Shown in pieces: positions 63,087 to 64,000 of a stretch of DNA of 64,000 nt (the stretch's first letter is position 1; each line of letters starts with the position of its first letter). The position numbers were made by a program, and so were the translations under genes. This stretch comes from Kushneria sinocarnis (GTDB taxonomy: Bacteria > Pseudomonadota > Gammaproteobacteria > Pseudomonadales > Halomonadaceae), in NCBI RefSeq assembly GCF_003633775.1, contig NZ_RBIN01000001.1, positions 186,001 to 250,000 of the forward strand. The letters are read 5' to 3'. The notes beneath the pieces were generated by a model that was not told where the DNA came from, made no database searches, and worked only from the letters and a program-made list of their open reading frames with translations.

Positions 63087-63458
63087 TCAGCCGCTGCGCG
63101 CGCGCCAGCCGGCGATGGCCACGGCCGCCCAGCCGAGCATCAGCGCCAGACCTCCGAATGGCGTGATCGGCCCTAGCCAGCCGGGCGCGCCCAGTGCAAG
63201 GGCGTAGAGCGAGAGGCAGAACAGCACGATGCCGACTCCCCACAGCCGCAGTGCCAGCCGCTGCCCCCTGAGGGGCTTTTGATGGCGCCAGACCAGTACC
63301 GCCATGGCGGCCAGGGTGTGCCAGGCCTGATAGCGCACCCCGGTGGTGAAGGCGTTCAGCTGCCCGGCATCCAGCCGGTCGGCCAGGCCATGCGCGCCCA
63401 GGGCCACGGTGACCAGTCCCGAGACTCCGACCAGTGCCCAGGCGTGACGTTGGCTCAT
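63087..63458 (-). CDS. DUF423 small membrane protein (YgdD-like)
   Basis: A 123-residue protein with four hydrophobic helices. GVSGLVTVALGAHGL, FTTGVRYQAWHTLAAM and GPITPFGGLALMLGWAAVA are DUF423 blocks. Function is unknown in the family. The ATG at 63458 (GGAG about 12 nt upstream) gives the full family length; a longer frame to 63788 is antisense to the next gene and not real. Confidence 0.87.
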   Translation of the reverse strand: MSQRHAWALVGVSGLVTVALGAHGLADRLDAGQLNAFTTGVRYQAWHTLAAMAVLVWRHQKPLRGQRLALRLWGVGIVLFCLSLYALALGAPGWLGPITPFGGLALMLGWAAVAIAGWRARSG

Positions 63459-63632
63459 GATGATGTACACTCCCCGCCCGGCAGCATATCCGAACGGTCT
63501 GCCCCGGGTCCTGCCATACTGAAGATCTACCGGCCCTGCCGGCCTCGAGCACCTGTGGTGCAGCCGTCCGACAACAACTGACATGGCTTCGCTTCCGCCC
63601 GCGGAAGGAAACCAGCCCGCCGGAGTGCCGCG

Positions 63633-64000
63633 ATGGAATGGCTTACTGCAATTGAGTCGGCGATCAACGCCGTCACCGATCCGATCAGCAATTTTATCTG
63701 GTCTTTCATTCTGGTCTACCTGCTGCTGGGGGTTGGCCTGCTGTTTACCCTGATCACGCGTTTCATGCAGTTCCGGCTGCTCGGCCACATGGCGCGCATC
63801 ACCTTTACCAGCCGTGGCAGTGGCGAGGGCATCAGCGCCTTCCAGGCCTTCGCGACCTCGCTGGCCGGCCGGGTGGGGACCGGCAATCTGGCCGGCGTGG
63901 CGCTGGCGCTGTGGGTCGGCGGTCCCGGCGCCATCTTCTGGATGTGGGTCACGGCGCTGGTGGGACTGGCGACCGCGTTCGTCGAGTCCACCCTGGCGCA
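63633..64000 (+). CDS. alanine/glycine:cation symporter (AGCS family), 5' part, cut by window edge
   Basis: An open frame from ATG 63633 runs off the right edge (122 codons). The start is supported by GGAG 8 nt upstream. It encodes the N-terminus of an AGCS symporter: MEWLTAIESAINAVTDPIS, the helix WSFILVYLLLGVGLLFTLIT, and RVGTGNLAGVALALWVGGPG, then FWMWVTALVGLATAF. It differs clearly from the AGCS gene at 58898-60268, for instance in reading RVGTGNLAG where that one reads TIGTGNIAG, so it is a paralog and not a recent copy. Confidence 0.9.
   Translation, partial: MEWLTAIESAINAVTDPISNFIWSFILVYLLLGVGLLFTLITRFMQFRLLGHMARITFTSRGSGEGISAFQAFATSLAGRVGTGNLAGVALALWVGGPGAIFWMWVTALVGLATAFVESTLA

Overview
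The window is about 64 kb of dense, GC-rich chromosome from a gammaproteobacterium. The gene set and synteny point to the Halomonadaceae (Halomonas / Kushneria / Salinicola type); this is inferred from gene order and protein resemblance, not from a marker gene. Synteny clues are xseB-ispA-dxs with ribA nearby, and glnK-amtB next to ubiK and comM as in Pseudomonas. An NhaC-type antiporter, a trehalase and an Aap amino acid importer fit a salt-tolerant heterotroph. I saw no tRNA, rRNA, CRISPR array, transposase, integrase or phage gene, so the stretch reads as stable chromosome.

Layout. 1-6 kb: end of ruvX, a disulfide oxidoreductase, pyrB (reverse), then three tandem paralogous SDR oxidoreductases. 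6-15 kb: a secreted GH3 glycosidase, a PAP2 phosphatase, a D-amino-acid lyase/deaminase-like enzyme, a GalP/XylE-type sugar porter, a beta-hydroxyacid dehydrogenase and nhaC. 15-27.5 kb: serA, xseB-ispA-dxs (isoprenoid precursors), djlA, a GDSL esterase, an MFS porter, a methyltransferase, ribA, hemE, a DCC-family protein and speE. 27.8-32.5 kb: aapJQMP amino acid ABC importer plus a RidA-family gene. 33-37 kb: a chemoreceptor, a small membrane protein, an unrecognised soluble protein and fpr. 37-42 kb: nitrogen control (glnK, amtB, glnK), ubiK, comM and a cold-shock gene. 42-46.7 kb: lipoprotein trehalase, an OYE-type reductase and a CaCA cation exchanger.

46.9-55.4 kb is the most interesting catabolic region. 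A forward set (HisD-like dehydrogenase, LacI regulator, SDR) converges on a reverse six-gene set (DeoR regulator, OtnK kinase, OtnC decarboxylase, an L-gulonate-3-dehydrogenase/CRYL1-type enzyme, a KdgT-type permease, a cupin). The reverse set looks like a four-carbon acid sugar pathway in which a C3 dehydrogenase would make the 3-oxo acid directly, so the usual OtnI isomerase is not needed. The forward set could make an acid from a polyol-like substrate.

55.6-58.7 kb is a compact apparent sulfite module: TDT-family exporter, sulfite-oxidase-fold molybdoenzyme and a YeiE-like LysR regulator. The end holds two AGCS amino acid symporters (the second cut by the window edge) around an aminotransferase, a lipoprotein, a lipase-like hydrolase and a DUF423 protein.

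Regulatory signals read directly from the sequence include a sigma54 -24/-12 promoter with an NtrC-like dyad upstream of glnK-amtB, a sigmaE-like promoter paired with a strong terminator that could define a small RNA of about 60 nt between treA and the OYE gene, a 19-bp palindrome upstream of deoR, clustered TGCAAGC half-sites upstream of the HisD-like gene, and several intrinsic terminators.
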